Shown in pieces: positions 53,782-62,106 of a DNA stretch of 64,000 nt. The first letter of the stretch is position 1, and each line of letters opens with the position of its first letter. The notes below the pieces were generated by a model. That model searched no databases. It was not told the DNA's origin and saw only the letters and a list, made by a program, of their open reading frames with translations. Both the position numbers and the translations under genes were made by a program. The DNA lies in assembly GCF_016599855.1 (NCBI RefSeq), contig NZ_CP067041.1, forward strand, positions 372,001 to 436,000. Direction: 5' to 3'. Source of the DNA: Bradyrhizobium diazoefficiens (GTDB taxonomy: Bacteria > Pseudomonadota > Alphaproteobacteria > Rhizobiales > Xanthobacteraceae).

Positions 53782-54328
53782 AGCTGCCTCCCGTCATCTC
53801 CGCCGGTGAATGCGCGCCGGCGAAATCACCATTCTCCTGCCCAAACAAGTTCCATCATGATTCCATCGGGGCCATATTGGCAATTGTTCAGTGTTGGGCG
53901 GTGGGCGGCCTGGGGTCTGCAAAATCAATCCAGAGTGTTCCATGAGACCTCGGGGTCGCGCGTTGGCACCCAGTTGCGCGCCGATATAAATATATTATAA
54001 TGGTTGTGCTGCATATACCCGTTGGAGGGCAGACAGCTTGCCGCAATTGCGGCGGAAATAAGAACTGCGCTGATTCGCACGCCCGTGAGTCCGTCGCGAA
54101 CCGGGAAAGTGTGGGCAGGGAGTCTCATGGGCCGGAAACGGGCAACCGACAACGGATACTGCATCCGCTTTTGCATCGGATATTCGCGGGTCGACGCCAC
54201 CCTGCTCGTTCGCCGGTTCTGTTCAGCCGTCAGGCGCTGCATCGCGCCATTGCGTGGTCTGGCCGCCGCAGATCTCGCCTTCATCCCGTTCGCGGTCACG
54301 ATTTCAATGCAAGCGAGAGGAGAAAGGC
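53782..54328. other. 547-bp region with a promoter-like A+T island
   Basis: TTGGCA (53963-53968) and TATAAA (53985-53990) are spaced by 16 bp, and a second TATAAT lies at 53996-54001, in an A+T-rich stretch. They could drive the response-regulator gene at 54329 with a leader of roughly 300 nt. Two overlapping open frames in the leader look non-coding. Confidence 0.5.
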
Positions 54329-54796
54329 GTGCGCCACGGTTCAACTATTGAATCGCCGAAGCAGGGAATTCAAACAACGACAGAAAGTCCGCGCCGTATT
54401 CTCATCGTCGATGACGACCCGATGGTGTCCATGGCCATCGAAATCTATCTTCAGCGAAACAATTTTCGGGTGACGATCGCGGACGGCGGAGAAGCGGGGC
54501 TCCGAGCTCTGGAGAACGCACAGTTCGACCTGATGATCATCGACATCTTCATGCCGCACATGCGCGGGTTCGAATCGATCCGGCTCTTTCACGACCGCGC
54601 GCCCGCCACTCCGCTGATTGCGATGTCCGGCTACGCCTTCGCAGATCTGAATTCGCCTGCGCCCGACTTCCTGAGGATGGCGCTGGAGCTCGGCGCTACG
54701 CGCTGCCTGCGCAAGCCGTTCACGCCGAATGCGCTGCTGGCCGCGATCAAGGGCTGTCTCGCCGACCACCATGCCGCTGCCGCGCGCCTGGGTTAG
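54329..54796 (+). CDS. Stand-alone response regulator receiver protein
   Basis: The protein has 155 residues. A 20-residue polar N-terminus is followed by a CheY-like receiver with the acidic pair in VDDDPM, phospho-Asp72 in IIDIFMP, Ser100 in AMSGYAF and Lys129 in LRKPF. There is no output domain. The start is GTG 54329, with GGAG and AAGG just upstream. An ATG further back in the open frame lacks a ribosome-binding site. It would act in a phosphorelay or as a phosphate sink. Confidence 0.9.
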   Translation: MRHGSTIESPKQGIQTTTESPRRILIVDDDPMVSMAIEIYLQRNNFRVTIADGGEAGLRALENAQFDLMIIDIFMPHMRGFESIRLFHDRAPATPLIAMSGYAFADLNSPAPDFLRMALELGATRCLRKPFTPNALLAAIKGCLADHHAAAARLG

Positions 54797-55214
54797 CGCG
54801 TTATAGCTCGCGACGTCCGTGGGGTAAGAGTCCGTTTACCGCGTGCGCCGATTTTGCGGATTTCCTGAGCAGTTCGAGCGAAGGTCGAACACGCGATTTC
54901 GATCGCGAGCGATTTGATTCAATTCGCGCGGCTCGTCCATTTCCCCTGACATTGGCAGGATTCTTTGTGCTGGCCATTGTCGCTGTTATCCGCGCGTTTA
55001 CCTGTCGCGTCTCCAGCCTGATGCCGCATGCCCGATTTGCCGAACACCTCCGGCCCATCCGGTCGAACGGCAAACTTCGCTTCAATATCCGTATTAGCAC
55101 GGAGGATGAAATTAACGGGACCGTGAAATGGGTTGTCTAACAATCTAGGAGCGGACTTCCGTCGATTCCAGGCGCCGCGCAGGCGTCGAGGTCTAGCTCA
55201 GTAAGGCGTAGCTC
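54797..55214. other. 418-bp intergenic region before cheA
   Basis: It contains the hairpin CGCGAT-TTCG-ATCGCG (54892-54907). A possible 62-codon frame (54952-55140) has no support from codon bias. The cheA promoter and leader are expected here, with GGCGTCGAGGTC-type sequence close to the start. Confidence 0.45.
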
Positions 55215-58043
55215 ATGGATGATCTGTTGCGGGAGTTTTTGACGGAGACCAGCGAGAGCCTGGACACGGTCGACAATCAGCTGGTGAAGTTCGAGCAGGA
55301 GCCGAACAACGCCAAGATCCTGGATAACATCTTCCGCCTGGTCCACACCATCAAGGGCACCTGCGGCTTCCTGGGGTTACCGCGGCTTGAAGCGCTGGCG
55401 CATGCCGGCGAGACCTTGATGGGCAAGTTCCGCGACGGCATGCCGGTGACGGCGGCCGCGGTGACGGTGATCCTGGCCTCGATCGACCGCATCAAGGAGA
55501 TTCTGGCCGGGCTGGAGGCGACCGAAGCCGAGCCCGAGGGCAACGACCGCGATCTCATCGACAAGCTGGAAGCGATGGTCGAGCAGGGCATGGCGGTCAT
55601 GTCAGCGTCGGCTTCGCCGATCGCGTCCGGCGCAACTGCTCACGTCACCGACGCCCCGCCGCTGGTGCCGGAAGCGCCGGTTGCCGTTGAAGCCAAGGCT
55701 GCTCCGGTCAAGGAGATGACCACGGGGTCGCTGATCGACCAGACCCTGGAGCGCCCGTTGCGTCCGGGCGAGGTCTCGCTCGACGAGCTCGAGCGTGCCT
55801 TCCGCGAGACCGCGATCGAGGCGCCCGCGCCGGTTGCCAAGATTGAGGTGAAGGCCGAGCCCGCAGCTGAAGCGCCGGCTCCTGCTTCGAAGGAAGCCAA
55901 TAAGGAAGCGGCAAAGCCTGCCAAGGAGAAGGCCGCGCCGAAGAAGTCGATGGCCGACGAGGCCATGGGCGAAGGCGACCGCGTCGCCAACCAGTCGATC
56001 CGCGTCAACGTGGATACGCTGGAGCATTTGATGACCATGGTCTCCGAGCTGGTCTTGACCCGCAACCAGCTCTTGGAGATCTCAAGGCGCAACGAGGACA
56101 CCGAGTTCAAGGTGCCGCTGCAGCGCCTCTCCAACGTCACCGCCGAGCTGCAGGAAGGCGTCATGAAGACGCGCATGCAGCCGATCGGCAATGCCTGGCA
56201 GAAGCTGCCCCGCATCGTCCGGGATCTGTCGAGCGAACTCGGCAAGCAGATCGAGCTGGAGATGCACGGCGCCGACACCGAGCTCGACCGCCAGGTGCTC
56301 GATCTGATCAAGGACCCGCTCACCCACATGGTGCGCAACTCCGCCGACCATGGCCTGGAGACCCCGGCCGAGCGGCTTGCCTCCGGCAAGGGCGAGCAGG
56401 GCACCATCCGCCTGTCCGCCTATCACGAGGGCGGCCACATCATCATCTGCATCGCCGACAACGGCCGTGGCCTCAACACCGAGAAGATCAAGGCCAAGGC
56501 GCTCTCCTCCGGTCTCGTCACCGAGGCCGAGCTGGAGAAGATGAGCGAAGCCCAGATCCACAAGTTCATCTTCGCGCCGGGCTTCTCGACCGCGGCTGCC
56601 ATCACCTCGGTCTCGGGCCGCGGCGTCGGCATGGACGTGGTGCGCACCAATATCGACCAGATCGGCGGCACCATCGACATCAAGAGCGTCGCCGGCGAGG
56701 GTTCCTCGGTCACCATCAAGATCCCGCTGACCCTGGCGATCGTCTCCGCCCTGATCGTCGAGGCCGCCGGCGACCGCTTTGCGATCCCGCAGCTCTCGGT
56801 GGTCGAGCTGGTCCGGGCCCGCGCCAACTCCGAGCACCGCATCGAGCGCATCAAGGACACCGCGGTGCTCAGGTTGCGCAACAAGCTGTTGCCGCTGATC
56901 CATCTCAAGAAGCTGCTCAAGATCGACGACGGCGCGGCCTCAGATCCCGAGAACGGCTTCATCGTGGTCACGCAAGTCGGCAGCCAGACCTTTGGCATCG
57001 TGGTCGACGGCGTGTTCCACACCGAAGAGATCGTGGTCAAGCCGATGTCGACCAAGCTGCGTCACATCGACATGTTCTCGGGCAACACCATCCTGGGTGA
57101 TGGCGCGGTGATCATGATCATCGATCCCAACGGCATCGCCAAGGCGTTAGGGGCCGCCGGCTCCTCGGCCCATGACATGGCCGACGACAATGCCGCCCTC
57201 CACATCGGAAGCGGCGAGCAGACCACCTCGCTGCTCGTGTTCCGCGCCGGCACCTCGCAGCCCAAGGCGGTTCCGCTCGGGCTCGTCACCCGCCTCGAAG
57301 AGCTCCCGGCCGACAAGATCGAGCTCTCGAACGGCCGCTACATGGTGCAATACCGCGAGCAGCTGATGCCGCTGGTGGCGATGGACGGCGTCAGTGTCGC
57401 CACCCAGGGCGCCCAGCCGATCCTGGTGTTCGCCGATGACGGCCGCTCCATGGGCCTCGTCGTCGACGAGATCATCGACATCGTCGAGGAGCGGCTCAAC
57501 ATCGAGGTCGGCGGCTCGGCTAGCGGCATCCTCGGCTCGGCCGTGATCAAGAGCCAGGCCACCGAGGTGATCGACGTCGGTCACTTCCTGCCGATGGCGT
57601 TCGCCGACTGGTTCACCCGCAAGGAGATGAAGCCCTCGATGCACGCGCAGTCGGTGCTGTTGGTCGACGATAGCGCCTTCTTCCGCAACATGCTGGCGCC
57701 CGTGCTCAAGGCCGCCGGCTACCGCGTCCGCACCGCGCCGACCGCGCAGGAGGGCTTGGCGGCGCTGCGCGCCCAGAGCTTCGACGTGGTCCTGACCGAC
57801 ATCGAGATGCCCGACATGAACGGGTTCGAGTTCGCCGAGACTATCCGCTCCGACAGCAATCTCGGCGCGATGCCGATCATCGGCCTGTCGGCGCTGGTGT
57901 CGCCGGCGGCGATCGAGCGCGGCCGGCAGGCCGGCTTCCACGACTATGTCGCCAAGTTCGACCGTCCCGGCCTGATCGCGGCGCTGAAGGAACAGACCGC
58001 GGGCGCCGCCGGCGCCTCCGAGCTGAGCCGCGCGGCGGCCTAA
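55215..58043 (+). CDS. cheA: Hybrid chemotaxis histidine kinase CheA with two CheW-like domains and a receiver
   Basis: The protein has 942 residues. P1/Hpt comes first, with His44 in RLVHTIKGTCG. A long Ala/Pro/Glu linker (about 130-255) stands in place of a recognisable P2. The dimerisation helices start near RVNVDTLEHLM. The kinase core has N-box HMVRNSADHGLE, G1 DNGRGLN and G2 region GRGVGMDVV. A first CheW-like P5 (about 505-645) and a second one (about 675-800, TTSLLVFRAG to EIIDIVEERL) follow. A C-terminal receiver (about 815-935) has Asp in VLTDIEMP. It heads the operon with cheW 12 bp downstream. The receiver suggests phosphate sink or hybrid control. Confidence 0.95.
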   Translation: MDDLLREFLTETSESLDTVDNQLVKFEQEPNNAKILDNIFRLVHTIKGTCGFLGLPRLEALAHAGETLMGKFRDGMPVTAAAVTVILASIDRIKEILAGLEATEAEPEGNDRDLIDKLEAMVEQGMAVMSASASPIASGATAHVTDAPPLVPEAPVAVEAKAAPVKEMTTGSLIDQTLERPLRPGEVSLDELERAFRETAIEAPAPVAKIEVKAEPAAEAPAPASKEANKEAAKPAKEKAAPKKSMADEAMGEGDRVANQSIRVNVDTLEHLMTMVSELVLTRNQLLEISRRNEDTEFKVPLQRLSNVTAELQEGVMKTRMQPIGNAWQKLPRIVRDLSSELGKQIELEMHGADTELDRQVLDLIKDPLTHMVRNSADHGLETPAERLASGKGEQGTIRLSAYHEGGHIIICIADNGRGLNTEKIKAKALSSGLVTEAELEKMSEAQIHKFIFAPGFSTAAAITSVSGRGVGMDVVRTNIDQIGGTIDIKSVAGEGSSVTIKIPLTLAIVSALIVEAAGDRFAIPQLSVVELVRARANSEHRIERIKDTAVLRLRNKLLPLIHLKKLLKIDDGAASDPENGFIVVTQVGSQTFGIVVDGVFHTEEIVVKPMSTKLRHIDMFSGNTILGDGAVIMIIDPNGIAKALGAAGSSAHDMADDNAALHIGSGEQTTSLLVFRAGTSQPKAVPLGLVTRLEELPADKIELSNGRYMVQYREQLMPLVAMDGVSVATQGAQPILVFADDGRSMGLVVDEIIDIVEERLNIEVGGSASGILGSAVIKSQATEVIDVGHFLPMAFADWFTRKEMKPSMHAQSVLLVDDSAFFRNMLAPVLKAAGYRVRTAPTAQEGLAALRAQSFDVVLTDIEMPDMNGFEFAETIRSDSNLGAMPIIGLSALVSPAAIERGRQAGFHDYVAKFDRPGLIAALKEQTAGAAGASELSRAAA

Positions 58044-58055
58044 GGAGATACGCAG

Positions 58056-58529
58056 ATGAGCAAGAAGATGCAGTCCGGCGAAGGCGCCATGGTCGAATAC
58101 GTCACCGCGATGATCGGCGGCCAGCTGTTCGGCCTGCCGATCTCGCGCGTCCAGGACGTGTTCATGCCCGAGCGCGTCACCCGCGTGCCCTTGTCCTCGC
58201 GCGAGATCGCGGGCGTGCTCAACCTGCGCGGCCGCATCGTCACCGTGGTCGACATGCGCGCCCGGCTCGGCCTGCCCAAGCCCGAGGACGGCAGGACCGC
58301 GATGGCGGTCGGGGTCGACCTGCGCGGCGAATCCTATGGCCTCTTGATCGACCAGATCGGCGAGGTGCTGCGCCTTGCCGAGGACGGCAAGGAAGACAAC
58401 CCCGTCAACCTCGATCCCCGCATGGCCAAGCTCGCCGGCGGCGTCCACCGCCTCGACGGACAGCTCATGGTCGTCCTCGACGTCGATCGCGTTCTCGAGC
58501 TCAAGACCGAAGTGCAACTGGCTGCCTGA
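58056..58529 (+). CDS. cheW: Chemotaxis coupling protein CheW
   Basis: The 157-residue scaffold links receptors to CheA. The family landmarks VTAMIGGQLFGLPISRVQDVF, GVLNLRGRIVTVVDMRARLG and YGLLIDQIGEVL are present, so this is a full single CheW domain. It lies 12 bp after cheA and 35 bp before cheY. Confidence 0.95.
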   Translation: MSKKMQSGEGAMVEYVTAMIGGQLFGLPISRVQDVFMPERVTRVPLSSREIAGVLNLRGRIVTVVDMRARLGLPKPEDGRTAMAVGVDLRGESYGLLIDQIGEVLRLAEDGKEDNPVNLDPRMAKLAGGVHRLDGQLMVVLDVDRVLELKTEVQLAA

Positions 58530-58564
58530 ACTTTCAAGAAAGACATTCAAGCCGGAGAACCAAG

Positions 58565-58951
58565 ATGAAGACCTGTTTGGTGGTTGACGATTCCAGCATC
58601 GTTCGCAAGGTCGCGCGCCGCATCGTCGAAGCGCTGGGCTTTCATGTCATCGAAGCGGAAGACGGCGTCGAAGCACTGGTCCATTGCAAGAAGGCCATGC
58701 CCGAAGCGATCCTGCTCGACTGGAACATGCCGGTCATGGACGGCTTCCAGTTCCTGGGAACGCTGCGTCGCATGCCCGGCGGCGAAGATCCCAAGGTGGT
58801 TTTCTGCACGACCGAGACCGGCATCGACCACATCACCAAGGCGATGGGTGGCGGTGCCAACGAGTACATCATGAAGCCTTTCGACAAGGACATCGTGACG
58901 GCGAAATTCCAGGAAGTGGGGCTGGTCGAGCGCGAAGAGACAGCAGCCTGA
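58565..58951 (+). CDS. cheY: Chemotaxis-type response regulator CheY
   Basis: The 128-residue single receiver has Asp8 and Asp9 (VVDDS), phospho-Asp52 in LLDWNMP, Thr82/Thr83 (CTTET) and Lys104 (MKPF). It is small, as expected for CheY, and would be phosphorylated by the hybrid CheA. It lies between cheW and cheR. The usual cheB does not occur here. Confidence 0.93.
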   Translation: MKTCLVVDDSSIVRKVARRIVEALGFHVIEAEDGVEALVHCKKAMPEAILLDWNMPVMDGFQFLGTLRRMPGGEDPKVVFCTTETGIDHITKAMGGGANEYIMKPFDKDIVTAKFQEVGLVEREETAA

Positions 58952-58981
58952 AACAAACAAGTTAGCGTCAAGAGGTATCCT

Positions 58982-59854
58982 GTGAACTCGCCAGACTACG
59001 AGTATCTGCGTAAGTTGCTGAAAGAGCGCTCCGGCCTCGACTTGTCCGCAGACAAGCAATATTTGATCGAAAGCCGGCTGCTGCCGCTGGCGCGCAAGGC
59101 CGGGCTCTCCGGTATCAACGAGCTCGTGCAGAAGCTGCAAGGCGGATCGAGCGCGCTGATCACCAGCGTGGTCGAAGCCATGACCACGAACGAGACCTTC
59201 TTCTTTCGCGACAAGGTCCCGTTCGACCATTTCCGCGACACCATCATGCCTGAAGTCCTCAAGGCGCGTGCCGGCCGCCGCAGCGTGCGGATCTGGTGCG
59301 CCGCAGGGTCGACCGGGCAGGAGCCCTATTCGCTTGCGATGACCTTGAAGGACATGGGCGCGGCCTTGACCGGCTGGCGCGTCGAGATCATCGCGACCGA
59401 CCTTTCGCAGGACGTGCTGGAGAAGGCCAAGTCCGGTGTCTACAGCCAGTTCGAGGTGCAGCGCGGCCTGCCGATTCAGCATCTTGTGAAATACTTCAAG
59501 CAGAACGGCGAAACTTGGCAGATCATCCCCGAGCTGCGGGCGATGATCCAGCACCGGCAACTCAACTTGCTGCAGGATTTCTCCCAGCTCGGAACGTTCG
59601 ACGTCATCTTCTGCCGCAACGTCCTGATTTATTTCGACCAGGAGACCAAGATCAACATCTTCAACCGTCTCGCCCGCCAGATCGAGCCCGACGGCTTCCT
59701 GGTGCTTGGCGCTGCGGAAACCGTGGTCGGACTGACCGATACGTTCAGGCCGATTGCGGATCGCCGCGGCCTCTACAAGCCAAACGATCCGCGTGCGGCG
59801 GCGGCCAGGCCGGCTGTCGAGGCGCCCCGGATGGCAGCGATGGCAGGACGATAG
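58982..59854 (+). CDS. cheR: Chemotaxis methyltransferase CheR
   Basis: The 290-residue SAM-dependent methyltransferase modifies Glu residues of chemoreceptors. The N-terminal helical domain (about 1-70) is followed by TTNETFFFRD and the SAM site, here WCAAGSTGQEPYSLAM (most relatives have CSTGEEPYS). Then come ATDLSQDVLEKA and FDVIFCRNVLIYF. The start is GTG 58982. A C-terminal Ala-rich stretch is low in complexity. CheB, its usual partner, is not in the cluster. Confidence 0.95.
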   Translation: MNSPDYEYLRKLLKERSGLDLSADKQYLIESRLLPLARKAGLSGINELVQKLQGGSSALITSVVEAMTTNETFFFRDKVPFDHFRDTIMPEVLKARAGRRSVRIWCAAGSTGQEPYSLAMTLKDMGAALTGWRVEIIATDLSQDVLEKAKSGVYSQFEVQRGLPIQHLVKYFKQNGETWQIIPELRAMIQHRQLNLLQDFSQLGTFDVIFCRNVLIYFDQETKINIFNRLARQIEPDGFLVLGAAETVVGLTDTFRPIADRRGLYKPNDPRAAAARPAVEAPRMAAMAGR

Positions 59855-59856
59855 AT

Positions 59857-60174
59857 ATGGCCGAAGACGGCAAAGGTGCGGAGCGCGTCACATTCAGTCG
59901 GGGCTATGATGTTTGCATCATGGCCATCGATGGTACGTGGCGCCGCGACTGCAAGCTGAACGCGATTTCCGACACCGACGCCGTCCTCACGGTGGAGGGC
60001 TCGATCCAGGGGTTGAACCTGAAGGAGTTCTTCCTGCTACTGTCGTCCACGGGCCTTGCCTATCGTCGCTGCGAGTTGGTGCGCGTCAACGGCGCCGAAA
60101 TGGATATTCAGTTCCTGCGCGGCAAGAACCGCAAGAAGCGTGGTGCAGCCAGCGGCCATGATGCCGTGGCGTGA
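59857..60174 (+). CDS. Small PilZ-like domain protein
   Basis: The 105-residue protein starts 3 nt after the cheR stop. The segment WRRDCKLNAISDTDAVLTVEG resembles the PilZ core (RR, then D/NxSxxG), and YRRCELVRVNGAEMDIQFL matches the last strand pattern. The RxxxR and DxSxxG motifs are only partly kept, so c-di-GMP binding is possible but not assured. A basic tail (RGKNRKKRG) ends the protein. Being last in the che operon suggests it links the pathway to second-messenger or motility control. Confidence 0.8.
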   Translation: MAEDGKGAERVTFSRGYDVCIMAIDGTWRRDCKLNAISDTDAVLTVEGSIQGLNLKEFFLLLSSTGLAYRRCELVRVNGAEMDIQFLRGKNRKKRGAASGHDAVA

Positions 60175-60316
60175 TCGCCACGTGCACTGTGCGGCCCTTT
60201 GCTGACGCATTGCTTCACATTTTCTGAAAACTTCCGAACGAATTCGCAGAACCGGCTTTACGTGGCCTAAGCGCGTACCATGTATCAATGGCCGGTCGCA
60301 ATTTCAGGGTCCGGCC

Positions 60317-60820
60317 ATGCCAAGAAGCTCTCTCTCTCCCATCCAATCAAACCTGTCCGACGGCGCCGAACGGCGCGCGCTTCAGCTCCTGGTGGTCGAT
60401 GACGACGCCACTCAGCGCAGCCTGATCACGGTCGCCGCCAAGCAGGCTGGCCACGAAGTCGCGGTTGCGCCGTCGGTTGCGGCGGCCATCGAAAAGCTGC
60501 GCGCCGGGCGCTTCGACTGCGTGACGCTCGATCTCGTGCTGGAGGACGGCGACGGCATCGACGTGCTGCGCGAGATGGCGGCGGCGAAATTCTCAGGCTC
60601 GGTGATCGTGATCAGCGGCATGGACGGCAAGCGCCGCAGTGCCGCCCGCAGCTTCGCCCGCTCCGTCGGGATCGCGCTTCAGAGCCTGCCGAAGCCGCTG
60701 GATCTCGCGGCGCTGCGCATCAGCCTCGCCAATCTTGGCAAGACCGCGATGGGATTGCCGACGATCCATACCTGGGGCGGTGTCGCCACTGACGCCATCG
60801 TGGAGCGGCACCGCGCCTGA
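60317..60820 (+). CDS. Stand-alone response regulator receiver protein
   Basis: The 167-residue receiver (about 20-140) has VVDDD at 26-30, phospho-Asp72 in TLDLVLEDGDG, Ser100 and Lys126 (LPKPL). A short C-terminal extension with no recognisable output follows. The sequence differs clearly from CheY and from the regulator at 54329. It lies 142 bp after the PilZ-like gene and may be separately transcribed. Confidence 0.9.
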   Translation: MPRSSLSPIQSNLSDGAERRALQLLVVDDDATQRSLITVAAKQAGHEVAVAPSVAAAIEKLRAGRFDCVTLDLVLEDGDGIDVLREMAAAKFSGSVIVISGMDGKRRSAARSFARSVGIALQSLPKPLDLAALRISLANLGKTAMGLPTIHTWGGVATDAIVERHRA

Positions 60821-60875
60821 GGCGCGGAGCTGCCATGCAATCGGCTGCGGCCCGATCAGCCGCGCCGATCGCAGC

Positions 60876-61178
60876 CTATGCTGGATTGCCGGATTCAGAG
60901 AGTTTCTGAAGGGCCTGGCCGAGCTCCGCCCGGCAGACGTTGAGGGCGGCGCTCGCGGTGGCATAGCGGGGCGTGATGTCGTCGAGCACGACAATCTCGG
61001 TGGAACCTGAGACGACATCCACGATAGCATTATCGTGTTCCGGCTCCATCGCCGCGTCGATCAGGCGCATACTGATGTCGATGCGGGTGATCAGGGAGCG
61101 AAGCTCGGCTGCGATCAGCTGACGGCTGTCCGTTTCGGCCATCGCAGCAAGCGGGGGTGTGCCAGCGTGATTTAGCAT
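60876..61178 (-). CDS. Small protein of unknown function between two response regulators
   Basis: The protein has 100 residues and is predicted helical. AAELRSLITRIDISMRLIDAAM is followed by an acidic strand-like part and a closing helix CRAELGQALQKLSES. No signal or catalytic motif was found. ATG 61178 has GGAG seven bases upstream. I do not recognise the family. It is divergent from the FixJ-like gene. Confidence 0.7.
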   Translation of the reverse strand: MLNHAGTPPLAAMAETDSRQLIAAELRSLITRIDISMRLIDAAMEPEHDNAIVDVVSGSTEIVVLDDITPRYATASAALNVCRAELGQALQKLSESGNPA

Positions 61179-61353
61179 GGATATTCTCCGTCCCCCGCAA
61201 TAAGGCACCTCAGCGCTACTTGTGCGTTAAGTTCATGTCCCGTACAAATGCGGGTGGGCCGAATCCGCGCCAAAAGCCGTAACGTTAGGCGCGGACGCGA
61301 GTCCTTGAATGCCGAATGGACTTGGCGATCGATTTGGCGAATGGACGTGGCAC

Positions 61354-61989
61354 ATGGTCGAACAAAGCCCCCGTGGTGAGATCTTCGTGGTCGATGACGA
61401 CCCTGCTGTTCGCGACACCCTGTCGATGGTGTTGAAGGCGGCGGGTTATGAGGTGATCTGTTTTGCGGACGGCGCAGCACTGCTTTCCGTGGCGCGAAGC
61501 CGCACACCGGCTGCGATCCTGCTCGACGTGCACATTCCCGGAAAGTCGGGTCTCGACATTCTCAAGGAGCTGCACGGCGAGGACTATCCGGCCCCGATCT
61601 TCATGATCTCCGGGCAAGGCGACATCTCGATGGCGGTGGGCGCCATCAAGAGCGGCGCGCTCGACTTCATCGAGAAGCCATTCCGCGGCAGCGAGATCGT
61701 CGGCCGGCTGGACGAGGCGATCGGCGCTTATGCACGCAGGCAGGCGGAGAATGCGTCGCCGAAATTCGGCTCGCTGCATTTCCCCGGACGCGAGCCGTTG
61801 ACCCGCCGCGAGCGCGAGGTGCTGGAGCAGTTCGCCGCGGGCGCCTCCAACAAGGAGGCCGGCCGCACGCTCGGCATTAGCCCGCGCACCATCGAGGATC
61901 ACCGCGCCAACATCATGAAGAAGCTCGGCGCCCGCAATGCTGCCGATCTGATCCGCATCGTGATGACCGCGGCCCAGCGCGCGTCGTAA
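61354..61989 (+). CDS. FixJ/NarL-type response regulator with LuxR helix-turn-helix
   Basis: The protein has 211 residues. The receiver shows FVVDDDPAV, phospho-Asp58 in LLDVHIPG, Ser86 and Lys108 (IEKPF). The C-terminal LuxR-type HTH at about 146-205 shows LTRREREVLEQFAAG and SPRTIEDHRANIMKKLG. Helix-turn-helix residues resemble those of FixJ-like regulators of this family. ATG 61354 begins the conserved part, and a frame from 61309 extends it by 15 residues. It may be the output partner for the kinase at 62107 or an Hpt relay. Confidence 0.92.
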   Translation: MVEQSPRGEIFVVDDDPAVRDTLSMVLKAAGYEVICFADGAALLSVARSRTPAAILLDVHIPGKSGLDILKELHGEDYPAPIFMISGQGDISMAVGAIKSGALDFIEKPFRGSEIVGRLDEAIGAYARRQAENASPKFGSLHFPGREPLTRREREVLEQFAAGASNKEAGRTLGISPRTIEDHRANIMKKLGARNAADLIRIVMTAAQRAS

Positions 61990-62020
61990 AGCTCCGTTAC
62001 GCTGCGTACGTATCTATGTT

Positions 62021-62098
62021 CGTCATTCCGGGGCGATGCGGAGCATCGAACCTGGAATCTCGAGATACCGGATCGCGCTGCGCGCGTCCGGAACGACG
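62021..62098. repeat. Intergenic palindromic repeat, family A copy 4 (short)
   Basis: It begins CGTCATTCCGGGGCG and ends GTCCGGAACGACG. An inner GATGCGGAGCATC hairpin lies near the left end. It is shorter and less symmetrical than copies 1 and 2. It separates the FixJ-like gene from the convergent hybrid kinase gene. Confidence 0.7.
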
Positions 62099-62106
62099 TC
62101 TAAACA

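Noticed and set aside
53925..54344. 139-codon minus-strand frame upstream of the response regulator
   Set aside because: No ribosome-binding site and no motif, overlaps the promoter-like A+T island, and its codon usage does not resemble neighbouring genes.
54004..54351. 115-codon plus-strand frame in the response-regulator leader
   Set aside because: Overlaps the regulator start, lacks a ribosome-binding site and has a Cys/Arg/Ala-rich translation without similarity to a known fold.
54952..55140. 62-codon frame before cheA
   Set aside because: Short, with no ribosome-binding site and no third-position GC bias.
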